A DNA stretch of 64,000 bases, taken from contig NZ_PYAW01000003.1 in NCBI RefSeq assembly GCF_003014755.1, forward strand, positions 248,001 through 312,000. Reading direction: 5' to 3'. Source of the DNA: Chitinophaga niastensis. Its GTDB lineage: Bacteria > Bacteroidota > Bacteroidia > Chitinophagales > Chitinophagaceae. The stretch's first letter is position 1; the number at the start of each line of letters is the position of its first letter. The notes under the pieces were generated by a model, which saw only the letters and a program-made list of their open reading frames with translations, was not told where the DNA came from and ran no database searches. Positions 27,260-37,260 of the stretch are shown in pieces. A program made the position numbers and the translations under genes.

Positions 27260-28990
27260 TTATAATTTATAGAAACGCCAGTTGGTGTTAAAGTCTTTGG
27301 GCACCGACTTATTCAGCAGGATGGCGCGCAACATTTCAACAGGCATCATATTCTCTTTCAGCACAGCATCATGATATTGTTTGTAAGACATTTTACCACT
27401 GTCTACCAGTTCTTTTTTAAGGGCTTCAAACTGAAGTGCGCCGATCATATAAGCAATCTGGTACAACGGGCTGTATCCACCTGCAAAAGAGCGGCGTACT
27501 TCCCCTTCCGCATTGGCTCGTTCATGACCTACACGATCCACCAGGAAGTCGATACATTGTTGTGGTGTCCACTTACCGGTATGATAATTAATAGAGAAGA
27601 TGATACGTGCGCAACGGTGCTTGCGCCAGAACAGCATGCCTATGCGGTCTTCCGGTGATTTAACAAAACCCTGATCCCAGAGTAACCGTTCCCAGTACAA
27701 GGCCCAGCCCTCTATCCAGAAAGGTGTTTCGAAATGCCGGTAAGCTTTGTAACGGTTTTGCATAAACTCCTGTAAGGCATGACCAGCCAGTAATTCATGA
27801 TGCACAGTAGCACGGGAGAAATGCGGGTTGTTACCACGCATACTCATCATTTTGTCTGCATGGCTCATGGTGCTAACGGGATAGGATACAATAAATTCTT
27901 CTCCCCCCAAAAAGAAAGGGTTCACCAGCTGCCTTTCCGGTGTCATCATTATCATGCGCCATGTTTCTTCTGCCAGCGGAGGCAACGTAATAAGGTTGTG
28001 CTGCTTTAAGAAATCTATTGACTCGTTGTAGAGCTGCATCATGGCGGCGGGTTGTTCTGCTGGTGGCACATAGCTGTTCTTCACCTTTTCTGTGGCAGCT
28101 TTCCAATCAGTACCCAACCCCATTTCGCGGGTAGCCTTTTCCATTTCCGCATCACACCAGGCAAACTCTTTGTTGGCAATAGCTACCAATTCTTCCGGTG
28201 TGTAGGGAATCATTTCCTGTTGCAGTCCTTTGATCAGTTCATCGCGACCAATAGGGTGGCCAACAATACCGCTGCCATCCTCCTGCCGGGGATTACTGTT
28301 TTTTTCTTTGGCTTCAAACGCAGCACCATAGCTTTTCAGCAATGTATCCAATTGTTTATAGGGAGCGGGTACCCACCAGGAAAATAATGGATCATAACCA
28401 TTGTAAAACGTAAACACATTTCCCAATGCATCTCTCAATCCCTTGGTAGTGGCTATGCTGCGGCGAAGCTCCGGCAAACCAAGACTGCTGTCTTTTTCCA
28501 GTTTCGATTTTACTATGTTTACTTCTTTCGCCATATCGCTCAACTGGCCGGCGAGTGCGGCCGCATCGGGTTTGGCGCCACGGCGACGATTTTGTTCTAT
28601 TGCGTACATCTTATCTGCAAAAGGAAACCATTTTTTTACCTGGTCATATTCTTTTTGCGCGGTTGTCAGCTCCGTTAAAGAGGCCGCCAATTTGCGTTTA
28701 AAGAGTGTATAATCTACCTGTGCGCCCACATTCAGTGCTGCATAATTCAGCTGTTCCAGGCGCTGCTGGTAGCTTTTCACCAGCACCGTTAACCGGGCAA
28801 AACGTTCCGGTGAGCTTTCAATAAAATAAAAGCGATTCAGGTTACCTGCGTCTGCATCATATTGCACCATGATGTTGTTCACTTCACTGGTTTGCTGATA
28901 CAGATCATTATCAGTGGATTGCGCTGATACAACAGCCTGCTGCAACAGCATGCAGGCGATGAACGGTGTTATTTTTTTTAAGAGAGACAT
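27260..28990 (-). CDS. DUF885 family secreted metallopeptidase
   Basis: 576 residues from ATG 28990 (an ATG two codons upstream is equally possible). A signal peptide ends near AVVSAQ. DUF885 zinc-peptidase landmarks are present: HELLAGH at about 400-406 (family form HExxPGH; here Ala replaces Pro) and IEGWALYWE at about 428-436, which holds a probable third ligand, Glu429. The C-terminus has QIAYMIGALQFEALKKE, typical of the family. It is probably a periplasmic peptidase. It lies about 10 bp downstream of the S9 peptidase gene in one operon, suggesting joint peptide degradation. Confidence 0.82.
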   Translation of the reverse strand: MSLLKKITPFIACMLLQQAVVSAQSTDNDLYQQTSEVNNIMVQYDADAGNLNRFYFIESSPERFARLTVLVKSYQQRLEQLNYAALNVGAQVDYTLFKRKLAASLTELTTAQKEYDQVKKWFPFADKMYAIEQNRRRGAKPDAAALAGQLSDMAKEVNIVKSKLEKDSSLGLPELRRSIATTKGLRDALGNVFTFYNGYDPLFSWWVPAPYKQLDTLLKSYGAAFEAKEKNSNPRQEDGSGIVGHPIGRDELIKGLQQEMIPYTPEELVAIANKEFAWCDAEMEKATREMGLGTDWKAATEKVKNSYVPPAEQPAAMMQLYNESIDFLKQHNLITLPPLAEETWRMIMMTPERQLVNPFFLGGEEFIVSYPVSTMSHADKMMSMRGNNPHFSRATVHHELLAGHALQEFMQNRYKAYRHFETPFWIEGWALYWERLLWDQGFVKSPEDRIGMLFWRKHRCARIIFSINYHTGKWTPQQCIDFLVDRVGHERANAEGEVRRSFAGGYSPLYQIAYMIGALQFEALKKELVDSGKMSYKQYHDAVLKENMMPVEMLRAILLNKSVPKDFNTNWRFYKL

Positions 28991-28999
28991 GTACATTTT

Positions 29000-31138
29000 T
29001 TACTCGTTAATATTTCTGTCGGGAGGTGTGGCATATAACAGCTGCTTTACAAAAAAATCCCGCTTTTTAATACGGCCATAAGGGCCGCCATCACTGTGGC
29101 CCATGCCTGGTACAGGCAAAAATTCAAAGGTTTTACCGCTTTTAATCAGGGCATTGATAACACGATAAGTAGACTCAGGAGGTACATTATTATCTGCTTC
29201 TCCTACTATTAATAAAAGACTTCCTTTTAACTTACCTGCATTGGTAACATTGGACTGTTCCTCGTAATGCTTACCCACAGGGTATCCCATCCATTGCTCA
29301 TTCCACCATTGTTTGTCTACCCGGTTATCATGACAACCACAGGAAGCCACTGCCGCTTTATAAAATTCAGGATGGAAGAGTAATCCACCCAGGGCGTTTT
29401 GTCCGCCGGCAGACGTACCGTAAAGTCCTACCCTTGCAGTATCTACAAAAGGATATTTTTGCGCCAGTGCTTTAATCCAAAGGATACGATCCGCAAAACC
29501 ACCATCAGCCAGGTTTTTCCAGCACACATCGTGAAATGCCCTGGAGCGGTTGGCCGTACCCATTCCATCTATTTGTACCACCACAAATCCAAGATCCGCC
29601 AGGCTTTGCATCTCTATATAATAACTCATAAAACTCTTTGGTACAAAGGCATCCTGCGGACCTGCATAAATGTTTTCAATGACCGGGTATAGTTTAGTGC
29701 TGTCATAATCAGACGGGCGGCACATGACACCCCATATATCCGTTTTACCATCGCGGCCTTTTGCTGTAAAAGGAACCGGGAAAGGTACGCCCGTAGCCTG
29801 CCACGCGCTTACATCCGCCTTTTCCAGTACAGTAATTAAACCACCATCTGCCGTACGATGCAACTCATTTACAGGAGGAATATTTACCTGCGAATATTTA
29901 TCTACATAATACTTTCTATCAGGAGAAAAAAATACCTGGTGATTACCGGTTGCTGGTGTAAGCTCCACTAGCTTACTACCGTCAAAGCCTATACGATAAT
30001 AGTGTATAAAGTAAGGATCTTCACTGGTGTGCATTCCACTTGCACGAAACCATATTGTTCTTTTTTTTGTATCAATGCTGTCGATATCCCTCACTACCCA
30101 ATCGCCTTTGGTCACTTGATTTTTGATTTGACCTGTCAGTGTATTTACCAGGTAAATATGTCGCCAGCCATCCTTTTCAGATGTCCATAACAATTCATTG
30201 GTCTCCGGCAGATAATGTGTGTAGAGTCTTGCTTCATAGATGAATGTAGACGCCTGTTCATCAAGTACAGTGCGGGTATTGCCATTAACAGCATCTACTT
30301 CCATCACCCGGAAGCGCTGGTGTCCGCGATCTACTTTTTCATACAGGAAATAACGGGGATCATTATAGCGCCAGTGCAGTACCGGTGCATCAAAGAAGTC
30401 GATCAGGTCTGCTTTTACTTTCGTGATTGTTTTTCCGGCCAGGGTGAACACATACATTTCATAGGAGGTAAAAGGGTCTCCGGGCTGTTTATAAGGCTGT
30501 GAGCGCAGTTGTCCGCGGGTAGTTCCCGGTACATCTGTGAGTACGTAATATACAGCGGAGTCTTCTACCGGGTGGATGCGATAACCAACCAGGTATTTAC
30601 TATCGGGCGACCAGGCCAATGCGCCGTAATAATCATGCTTTTCATGGCCATCACTTGTAAACTTTGTGAGGGAGCCGTCTGCTACCTTTCGGATATATAC
30701 ATTGCCATCAATGGTAGTGGCCACCCATTGTTTATCAGGAGAGATGCTGTCTGCTGCAAAGCCTTCCCAGCGGCTGGGTCCATGTGCTTTGACAGGATTG
30801 GCCGGCAGCTTATTTTTAATCAGTTGCGCTATTTTTGCGGTGTCTGTCACCATTTCTTTAAGTCCGGTGCGCGCATGCACGAGGTAATAGGTTTTTGCGC
30901 TGTCTTTACTGTAATTAATATACCAGCAGGTTTCGCCATCCGGCAACCAGTTGGCGTCTACATTATGTTTAAATACTGTTTTCCTGGTAATACTATCCAG
31001 CAGCTGCACCTTACGATACCGTTGCAGTATGTCTGCATGTGTTGGCAGGTAAGGTGTTGGTTTGCTTTGTTGTGCCAGCAGCGGCCATGATGGAATGCTG
31101 AGCAGTGCCAGTAGCCAAACAATTTTTCTGTATTTCAT
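29000..31138 (-). CDS. S9 family serine peptidase (dipeptidyl-peptidase IV-like)
   Basis: 712 residues with a signal peptide (cleavage near LLAQQ). Residues about 80-440 form the DPP IV-type beta-propeller (AWSPDSKYLVGYRI, LLWTSEKDGWRHIYLV). The C-terminal 240 residues are the alpha/beta-hydrolase domain with a triad of Ser576 in YGTSAGG, Asp649 in GEADNNVPP and His681 in PGMGHSDGG. The nucleophile motif is GTSAGG rather than the common GWSYGG. It would release dipeptides or act as an oligopeptidase in the periplasm. It is the first gene of an operon with DUF885, and a 25-bp dyad motif lies 24 bp upstream of the start. Confidence 0.9.
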   Translation of the reverse strand: MKYRKIVWLLALLSIPSWPLLAQQSKPTPYLPTHADILQRYRKVQLLDSITRKTVFKHNVDANWLPDGETCWYINYSKDSAKTYYLVHARTGLKEMVTDTAKIAQLIKNKLPANPVKAHGPSRWEGFAADSISPDKQWVATTIDGNVYIRKVADGSLTKFTSDGHEKHDYYGALAWSPDSKYLVGYRIHPVEDSAVYYVLTDVPGTTRGQLRSQPYKQPGDPFTSYEMYVFTLAGKTITKVKADLIDFFDAPVLHWRYNDPRYFLYEKVDRGHQRFRVMEVDAVNGNTRTVLDEQASTFIYEARLYTHYLPETNELLWTSEKDGWRHIYLVNTLTGQIKNQVTKGDWVVRDIDSIDTKKRTIWFRASGMHTSEDPYFIHYYRIGFDGSKLVELTPATGNHQVFFSPDRKYYVDKYSQVNIPPVNELHRTADGGLITVLEKADVSAWQATGVPFPVPFTAKGRDGKTDIWGVMCRPSDYDSTKLYPVIENIYAGPQDAFVPKSFMSYYIEMQSLADLGFVVVQIDGMGTANRSRAFHDVCWKNLADGGFADRILWIKALAQKYPFVDTARVGLYGTSAGGQNALGGLLFHPEFYKAAVASCGCHDNRVDKQWWNEQWMGYPVGKHYEEQSNVTNAGKLKGSLLLIVGEADNNVPPESTYRVINALIKSGKTFEFLPVPGMGHSDGGPYGRIKKRDFFVKQLLYATPPDRNINE

Positions 31139-31147
31139 AAGTAAAAA

Positions 31148-31178
31148 TCTGATCCGCTATGTTTTAAATGTATATTTG
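31148..31178 (+). promoter_or_regulatory. Possible promoter toward the AraC-family gene
   Basis: TATATTTG at 31171-31178 matches TAnnTTTG. TCTG at 31148-31151 with a 19-bp spacer is a weak -33 element, the same arrangement as at 9968-9998. The -7 box lies inside dyad motif copy 2. The leader to the AraC-type start would be about 170 nt, so this is tentative. Confidence 0.35.
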
Positions 31179-31186
31179 ACAATTAT
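31162..31186 (-). promoter_or_regulatory. 25-bp dyad motif, copy 2 (upstream of S9/DUF885 operon)
   Basis: Read on the minus strand, it contains TAATTGT-N7-ACATTTA and agrees with copy 1 at 22 of 25 positions. It lies 24 bp upstream of the S9 peptidase start codon, a position suited to an operator. Confidence 0.6.
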
Positions 31187-31352
31187 TATAATATCGATTG
31201 ATATAATGATTCCGGTTGATGCGAATTCTTTTTTAAAAGTACTATACGAATTGTTCTATTTTTAAACGATTTTTAATAACTTGTTCTCATATCTTCACCT
31301 AAAATCGGCCGGAAACAGTACATAGGTGTTAAAAAAAGAATAATGTAACTAC

Positions 31353-32240
31353 ATGAAAGTATTACAGTTTACAATACCTGTAGCCCACGACAAAACCATT
31401 ATTACACAAAAAGATTCGTTGCCATCTTTTTATCCGCACTTGCACCGCCATGAAGAGATACAGCTGATGTGGGTACAGCATGGGCATGGCACACTGATTG
31501 TGGAAAACAATATGCATGCATTCTGGTCAAACGAAATTTTCTGGATAGGCAGTAATCAGCCGCATGTATTAAAAAGTGAAGAGCTACCCTTTGGCAGTAA
31601 AAGTAAAAAGAATGCGCAGGCACTTACTTTATTCTTTAACCCGGAAGGCAAGCTCGCCCCCTTGTTCGGCTTACCGGAATTTAAGAAGATAAAGTCCCTG
31701 ATAGAACAATACCAGGAAGGCTTTAAGATACCGGAAGCTTATGTGGCGGAAGTTTCCAGCCGTTTGCTGAAGATCCATCAGACGCAGGGCATTGTACAGT
31801 TCATCGCATTTGTAGAATTACTGAATTTCTTTCTTTCGGTAAAAGATCCGCAGCCGCTGATAACCGGCTCCAGGCTTTCTGCTGTAAATGAACAGGAAGG
31901 TATCCGCATCGGGTATATCTACAATTATATCATGCAACATTTTGATACAGAGATAAAACTGGAGGATATTGCAAAGGAAGCGCACATGACGCCACAGGCA
32001 TTTTGCAGGTATTTTAAAAAGCATACCCGGCTTACTTTTGTCTCCTTCCTTAATGAAGTACGTATCAGCGAGGCTTGCAAAAAGCTGGCCGGTGGCGTTT
32101 TTGACAGCATAGCTGCCGTTGCCTATAATTGCGGGTTTAACAGTATTGCCAACTTCAACAGGGTATTTAAAAGTATTACCGGTAAATCGCCGCGCAGCTA
32201 TTTACGGGAGTATGAACAAATAGAAGAAACAAAGGGGTAA
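31353..32240 (+). CDS. AraC family transcriptional regulator
   Basis: 295 residues. The N-terminal cupin-type sensor domain (residues about 10-110) starts HLHRHEEIQLMWVQHGHGTL with the usual histidine pair. The C-terminal 100 residues carry two helix-turn-helix motifs (IKLEDIAKEAHMTPQAFCRY and IAAVAYNCGFNSIANFNRVF) and end with the family signature GKSPRSYLREY. It is divergent from the S9/DUF885 peptidase operon across 214 bp and 108 bp upstream of an amino-acid permease gene. Peptide or amino-acid use is therefore a plausible regulated process, which is inference only. Confidence 0.9.
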   Translation: MKVLQFTIPVAHDKTIITQKDSLPSFYPHLHRHEEIQLMWVQHGHGTLIVENNMHAFWSNEIFWIGSNQPHVLKSEELPFGSKSKKNAQALTLFFNPEGKLAPLFGLPEFKKIKSLIEQYQEGFKIPEAYVAEVSSRLLKIHQTQGIVQFIAFVELLNFFLSVKDPQPLITGSRLSAVNEQEGIRIGYIYNYIMQHFDTEIKLEDIAKEAHMTPQAFCRYFKKHTRLTFVSFLNEVRISEACKKLAGGVFDSIAAVAYNCGFNSIANFNRVFKSITGKSPRSYLREYEQIEETKG

Positions 32241-32348
32241 TAACAAAATCTGCATAGTATTGGTCAATAAGCGAATAGAATTGGTAACAGGATATCTGTA
32301 GTTTTAGGCGATACAACCTGTAATATCAACCAAAGGATTATTGTCGCT

Positions 32349-33830
32349 ATGTCAGATGCACCTTCGTTTAAGCCATCTATTAAATTGCTGGACGCCACTA
32401 TGATTGTGGCCGGCAGCATGATAGGTTCAGGAATTTTTATTGTAAGTGCGGATATCACGCGCAATACGGGCAGTGCCGGTTGGTTATTACTGGTATGGCT
32501 AATTACCGGTTTCATGACACTCACAGCCGCATTGAGCTATGGAGAACTTAGTGCCATGTTTCCCCGTGCAGGCGGACAATACATCTATCTGAAAGAAGCG
32601 TATAATCCTATGACCGCTTTCCTCTATGGGTGGAGTTTTTTTACTGTTATACAAACCGCCACCATTGCAGCTGTTGGGGTAGCTTTTGCCAAATTCACCG
32701 CTTATCTTATACCTGCGTTCAGCGAAGAAAATATATTGCTGCACCTTGGGTTCATTGATATATCTGCCGCGCAGCTGCTATCTATCCTCGTGATTGTACT
32801 ACTAACGTACATGAATACACGTGGTATAGAAGGTGGCAAAACGATACAAACTACTTTCACGCTTACAAAACTCATCAGTCTTGCAGGCTTGATCATTTTC
32901 GGACTTATTGCTATCAAGCCCGGTGTGTGGCATGCCAACTGGCAAAATGCCTGGCACCTGCATCCGCTCACCACCGATGGCAGCTCGCCCTCTTATACCA
33001 CCATTGCTGCTTTGGGGGCTATTGCCGCCGCTATGGTAGGATCGGTATTCAGCAGCGACTCCTGGCATAATGTTGCTTTTGTAGCCGGTGAAATTAAAAA
33101 CCCAAAACGCAATATCGGCCTGAGTCTTTTCCTGGGAACTGCCATCGTCACTATTATTTACCTGCTCACAAATATCACCTATCTGGCCGTGTTGCCGTTA
33201 CCTGATATTGCACATGCTGCCAAAGACCGTGTAGCCGTATCCGTAGCGCAGGCTGTGATGGGCAATGCCGGGCCCATCATCATTGCATTATTGATCATGG
33301 TATCTACTTTTGGTTGTAATAACGGCATTATACTGGCTGGTGCCAGGGTATATTATACAATGGCCAACGATGGCCTGTTCTTTAAAAAAGCCGGACAGCT
33401 AAACAAGGCTTCCGTTCCGGCCATCGCCTTGTGGTTTCAGTGCATAGTGGCTTGTTTGTGGTGCCTTAGCGGCAGGTACGGCGATTTACTTGATATGATT
33501 TCTTTTGTGGTAGTAGCTTTTTACATGCTGACTATCTTTGGCATTTTTATTCTGCGCAGGAAACGCCCGGATGCAGAAAGGCCCTATAAAGCTTTTGGAT
33601 ACCCTGTTTTACCCCTGCTGTACATCCTCATGGGGCTTGCCTTTTGCGGGTTACTGTTTGTTTATAAACCAAGATTTACCTGGCCCGGCCTGTTCATTAC
33701 CTTATCAGGAATACCGGTATATTATTTAGCCGGCAGCCATAAAAAGAAAAAAGGCGGCAATATGGCCGCGGAAGATCCGGCTTCAGACCATCACCGGAAA
33801 ACATCTCCCCTATCTCAGCCTAACTCTTAA
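32349..33830 (+). CDS. APC superfamily amino-acid permease
   Basis: 493 residues with about twelve membrane helices. The first helix has the GSMIGSGIFIVSAD motif, the unwound substrate-binding segment of APC transporters. Further landmarks are MFPRAGGQYIYLKEAYNP in helix 2-3, VFSSDSWHNVAFVAGEIKNPKRNIG in the middle and FVVVAFYMLTIFGIFILRRKRPDAERPYKAFGYPVLP near the C-terminus. It would import or exchange amino acids across the inner membrane. The nearby AraC regulator and peptidase operon fit a peptide-to-amino-acid theme. Substrate specificity cannot be told. Confidence 0.9.
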   Translation: MSDAPSFKPSIKLLDATMIVAGSMIGSGIFIVSADITRNTGSAGWLLLVWLITGFMTLTAALSYGELSAMFPRAGGQYIYLKEAYNPMTAFLYGWSFFTVIQTATIAAVGVAFAKFTAYLIPAFSEENILLHLGFIDISAAQLLSILVIVLLTYMNTRGIEGGKTIQTTFTLTKLISLAGLIIFGLIAIKPGVWHANWQNAWHLHPLTTDGSSPSYTTIAALGAIAAAMVGSVFSSDSWHNVAFVAGEIKNPKRNIGLSLFLGTAIVTIIYLLTNITYLAVLPLPDIAHAAKDRVAVSVAQAVMGNAGPIIIALLIMVSTFGCNNGIILAGARVYYTMANDGLFFKKAGQLNKASVPAIALWFQCIVACLWCLSGRYGDLLDMISFVVVAFYMLTIFGIFILRRKRPDAERPYKAFGYPVLPLLYILMGLAFCGLLFVYKPRFTWPGLFITLSGIPVYYLAGSHKKKKGGNMAAEDPASDHHRKTSPLSQPNS

Positions 33831-34164
33831 TACATAATTAATCTACTATCCCGGCACGTACGTAAACATTACCCTTACATTTACAAAATTTCTTTTTTCA
33901 ATGAAAGATATTATCTTTCTGAAATAAGTCCGTGTGTAGCGTAGTATAGAAAGAGACAAATCAACTTTTCATTTCCTTTTTTTGAATTCCATTATGCGAA
34001 AATGAATACACTGTGCCAAAGTCATGTGAGTTTGCAATAACGATTTAGCAACAATTATTTCATAACAACCACTAAAAGTAAAGCCGTATCAAAAGAAAAG
34101 TAAACTAACATTCCGTTCCAGTTAAACTTAGTCATTATCACGTCTTATTCACTCAATTACAATT
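33831..34164. other. 334-bp intergenic region upstream of the arabinose-type SusC gene
   Basis: A-T-rich leader and promoter region. A 7-bp perfect dyad, GAAAGAT-ATT-ATCTTTC, lies at 33903-33919, about 245 bp upstream of the SusC start. It could be an operator or the end of the permease transcript. No TAnnTTTG -7 box was found with confidence, and no gene is seen. Confidence 0.5.
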
Positions 34165-37100
34165 ATGAGGCACTCATTACTTAGAAAACTATGCTTTCTA
34201 CTGGTCTTCCTATGCGCAGCCACCAGTGCGGCCATAGCGCAAAAGACCATCACCGGCAAGGTAACCGGCGCAGCAGATGGCGTTAGTCTGCCAGGTGTAA
34301 ACATCACCGTACCGGGCACCAGCAGCGGCGCTAACACAGACGCCAAAGGCAACTTCAGTGTACAGGTACCCGCAGGTGCTACATCACTGCACTTTTCCTA
34401 CCTGGGATATGACCCGCAATCGATTACCATCGGCAACCAAACCAGCATTAATGTTGCGCTGACGGCCACCGCCAAAGGTTTGGGCGAGGTAGTGGTAGTA
34501 GGTTACGGCGTACAAAACCGCCGCGATGTAACCGGTACCATTTCTTCTCTCAAAGGAGCAGACATTAAAAACCTGCCTGTCAGCGATGCTGCACAAGCCA
34601 TGCAAGGACGCGTATCAGGCGTGGATATTGTACGCTCCGACGGATCGCCGGGCAGTACACCTTCCATCCGTATCCGTGGTACAGGCACTATTAACAACGC
34701 TGAACCACTGGTGATCATCGACGGTGTACCGGCGGGTGGCATCAGTGATGTAAATCCCAATGACATTGCTTCGATGGAAATACTGAAAGACGCTTCTTCC
34801 TCTGCTATCTATGGAACCCGCGCTGCCAATGGTGTGGTGATTATTACCACTAAAAAAGGTAGTTACGGAGAAAAGTTGAAAGCAGCTGTAAATGTATACC
34901 ACGGCGTATCCAATACTATCCGCTATATACCATTGTTAACAGCCCCCCAGCTGGTAATGCTTAAACAGGAACGTTATACCAACGACGGTGTAGCGATAGA
35001 ACCAATATGGAAAGATCCGTACTACGCCACGCAACGTACCGACTGGCAACGTGCCCTCTTGCGCTCCGGCGATGTAACCAATGCGGATGTAAGCATCCGG
35101 GGTGGTAACAACAGCTCCAATTATATGCTCAGTGCAGGTTACTATAATGAAAATGGTATTATCACCAATTCCTATTTTAAAAGATACACGGTACGCATTA
35201 ACTCAGAACATAAGCTGGGCAAACGTTTCAAAGTAGGTGAAAATATGCAGCTGACCTACAAACAAAATAGTGGTCCTGATACCTACTCTTCTCAGACAGG
35301 TCTTATTTTCAGCGCCCTGCGTTTTAACCCTGCTATTCCCGTACACAATCCGGATGGCAGCTATGGCTCTTCCAAAGCCAGCAATGAACTGGGAGATATC
35401 AACAACCCGGTGTATACAGCTGAAACAACAGATACCTGGGGTAAAAACTACCGCATGCTGGCCAGTGTATATGGTGAGCTGGAAATAACAGACGGGCTTA
35501 CCCTGCGTGCTAACTATGGGTTTGATGGCAACATCTACAATCAATATAATTTCCTGCCAAAGGTTTCCGATCAAACACGTACCAATGATCAGGCACAACT
35601 ATGGAACCGCAGTGAAACCAATAACTCACAGCTCAGTGAAATTTTCCTGACTTACAATAAAGTGCTGGCAAAAGTTCATCATATCACACTGACAGGGGGT
35701 TACTCCCAGCAAACAGCCAATGGCAGCTATTTCCGGGGAGACCGCTGGGACTATAGTGATGAATCGCCCGATCAGCGTGTGCTGGGTAACGGTAACAATA
35801 TCCACGATGCTTCCGGTAACTATATCGCTGCCAGTGCCATTGCATCCGGTTTCGTGAGAGGCTTCTACGGCTTTAAAGATAAATACCTGCTGACGGTTAC
35901 TTTCCGCGCGGATGGTTCTTCCAGATTTGCACCGGATAAGCGCTGGGGTTATTTCCCGGCTTTCTCTGCCGGCTGGCGTGTATCTGATGAAGACTTCTTC
36001 AAAAACAATGTGAAAGTGGTGAGTAACCTGAAAATCACTGGTGGCTGGGGACAGCTGGGAAATCAGAACGTAAGTGACTTTCAGTACCTGGCATCAATAG
36101 ATAAAGACAGGAGATATAATTTCGGTGAAAATCCTGTTACCGGTGTATGGAATTCAAGGATGGCCAACCCCGATATCACCTGGGAAAAAGCTGAAATGAC
36201 CAATATCAGCGTGGAAGCCGGTTTCTTCCAAAACAAACTGAATACTACCATTACCTGGTTTAATAAAAATACCAATGACATGCTGGTACCTGCCCCGGTA
36301 ATGGACCTGCATGGTACCTCTGTTATACCTGACCGCAATATTGGTCAGCTGAATAATAAGGGATGGGAAGTGGAAGTGAGCTACCAGGGCGGTAATGATC
36401 ATTTTCATTACAACGTAGGTGCTAATGCCTCTTTCATCAAAAATGAAGTAACAAAATTATACGATGCCGGCAGCTACATCTCTGCATCTACGTATGGCAG
36501 ACAGGGAGCTGAAATATCCCGCACCTATGAAGGTCAGCCACTGGCTTCTTATTACGGCTGGAAAACAAACGGCATCTATCAAACACAGGATGACATTAAT
36601 AATGATCCCAACATCAGCAAAGATCCCCGTAAAGGCAGCATCAAACCTGGTGATGTACGTTTCCTGGATACAAACGGTGATGGTGTAGTAAATGACCAGG
36701 ATCGTGTAAATCTGGGCAGCCCCAATCCTAAAATGGTATACGGCATACAGGCAAGCGCCAGCTACAAAGGCTTTGACCTGAACCTGTCTTTTGCAGGTGT
36801 AAGCGGCGTAAAACTATACAATGCAGATAAAATGCAGGGCATGGATGGTAACTATCCCTACAATATGTATGCAGACGCGATGAACCGCTGGCATGGCGCA
36901 GGTACCAGTAACAGTGTACCCCGCATGACATTGGGCAACGATAATCAGAACAACCGTACTTCCGATCGTTTTGTAGAAAGCGGCGATTATTTTTCACTGA
37001 GAAATGTTGCGCTGGGTTATACCATTCCTTCTAAAGTATGGGGCCGTTCGGGTATATCAGACATACGTGTGTATGTAGCCGCACAAAACCTTTTCATGCT

Positions 37101-37233
37101 GACCAGCTATTCCGGTTTAACACCACAGTTAGGGTATAACGGCACCACCGATGGTAACAGACAACGCGGAGTGGATGTAGCCGCTTATCCACAGGCAAGG
37201 ACCTTTACTTTTGGTGCTACCCTTAATTTTTAA
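34165..37233 (+). CDS. SusC/RagA family TonB-dependent outer-membrane transporter (arabinose-type locus)
   Basis: 1022 residues. A signal peptide ends near SAAIAQ (26). A carboxypeptidase-D-like regulatory domain follows (KTITGKVTGAADGVSLPGVN, about 27-105), then the plug (VVVGYGVQNRRDVTGTISSL, with DGVPAGGISDVNPNDIASME and KDASSSAIYGTRAANG) and a 22-strand barrel. There is no STN domain, so signalling through an anti-sigma factor is not expected. SusC proteins import glycan oligomers together with a SusD lid, here encoded 27 bp downstream. The GalM, GH127 remnant, AraR-like and GH51 genes that follow make arabinose-containing oligosaccharides the probable substrate. Confidence 0.95.
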   Translation: MRHSLLRKLCFLLVFLCAATSAAIAQKTITGKVTGAADGVSLPGVNITVPGTSSGANTDAKGNFSVQVPAGATSLHFSYLGYDPQSITIGNQTSINVALTATAKGLGEVVVVGYGVQNRRDVTGTISSLKGADIKNLPVSDAAQAMQGRVSGVDIVRSDGSPGSTPSIRIRGTGTINNAEPLVIIDGVPAGGISDVNPNDIASMEILKDASSSAIYGTRAANGVVIITTKKGSYGEKLKAAVNVYHGVSNTIRYIPLLTAPQLVMLKQERYTNDGVAIEPIWKDPYYATQRTDWQRALLRSGDVTNADVSIRGGNNSSNYMLSAGYYNENGIITNSYFKRYTVRINSEHKLGKRFKVGENMQLTYKQNSGPDTYSSQTGLIFSALRFNPAIPVHNPDGSYGSSKASNELGDINNPVYTAETTDTWGKNYRMLASVYGELEITDGLTLRANYGFDGNIYNQYNFLPKVSDQTRTNDQAQLWNRSETNNSQLSEIFLTYNKVLAKVHHITLTGGYSQQTANGSYFRGDRWDYSDESPDQRVLGNGNNIHDASGNYIAASAIASGFVRGFYGFKDKYLLTVTFRADGSSRFAPDKRWGYFPAFSAGWRVSDEDFFKNNVKVVSNLKITGGWGQLGNQNVSDFQYLASIDKDRRYNFGENPVTGVWNSRMANPDITWEKAEMTNISVEAGFFQNKLNTTITWFNKNTNDMLVPAPVMDLHGTSVIPDRNIGQLNNKGWEVEVSYQGGNDHFHYNVGANASFIKNEVTKLYDAGSYISASTYGRQGAEISRTYEGQPLASYYGWKTNGIYQTQDDINNDPNISKDPRKGSIKPGDVRFLDTNGDGVVNDQDRVNLGSPNPKMVYGIQASASYKGFDLNLSFAGVSGVKLYNADKMQGMDGNYPYNMYADAMNRWHGAGTSNSVPRMTLGNDNQNNRTSDRFVESGDYFSLRNVALGYTIPSKVWGRSGISDIRVYVAAQNLFMLTSYSGLTPQLGYNGTTDGNRQRGVDVAAYPQARTFTFGATLNF

Positions 37234-37260
37234 TTCACGCGGACCTTTAAATCAATTATT

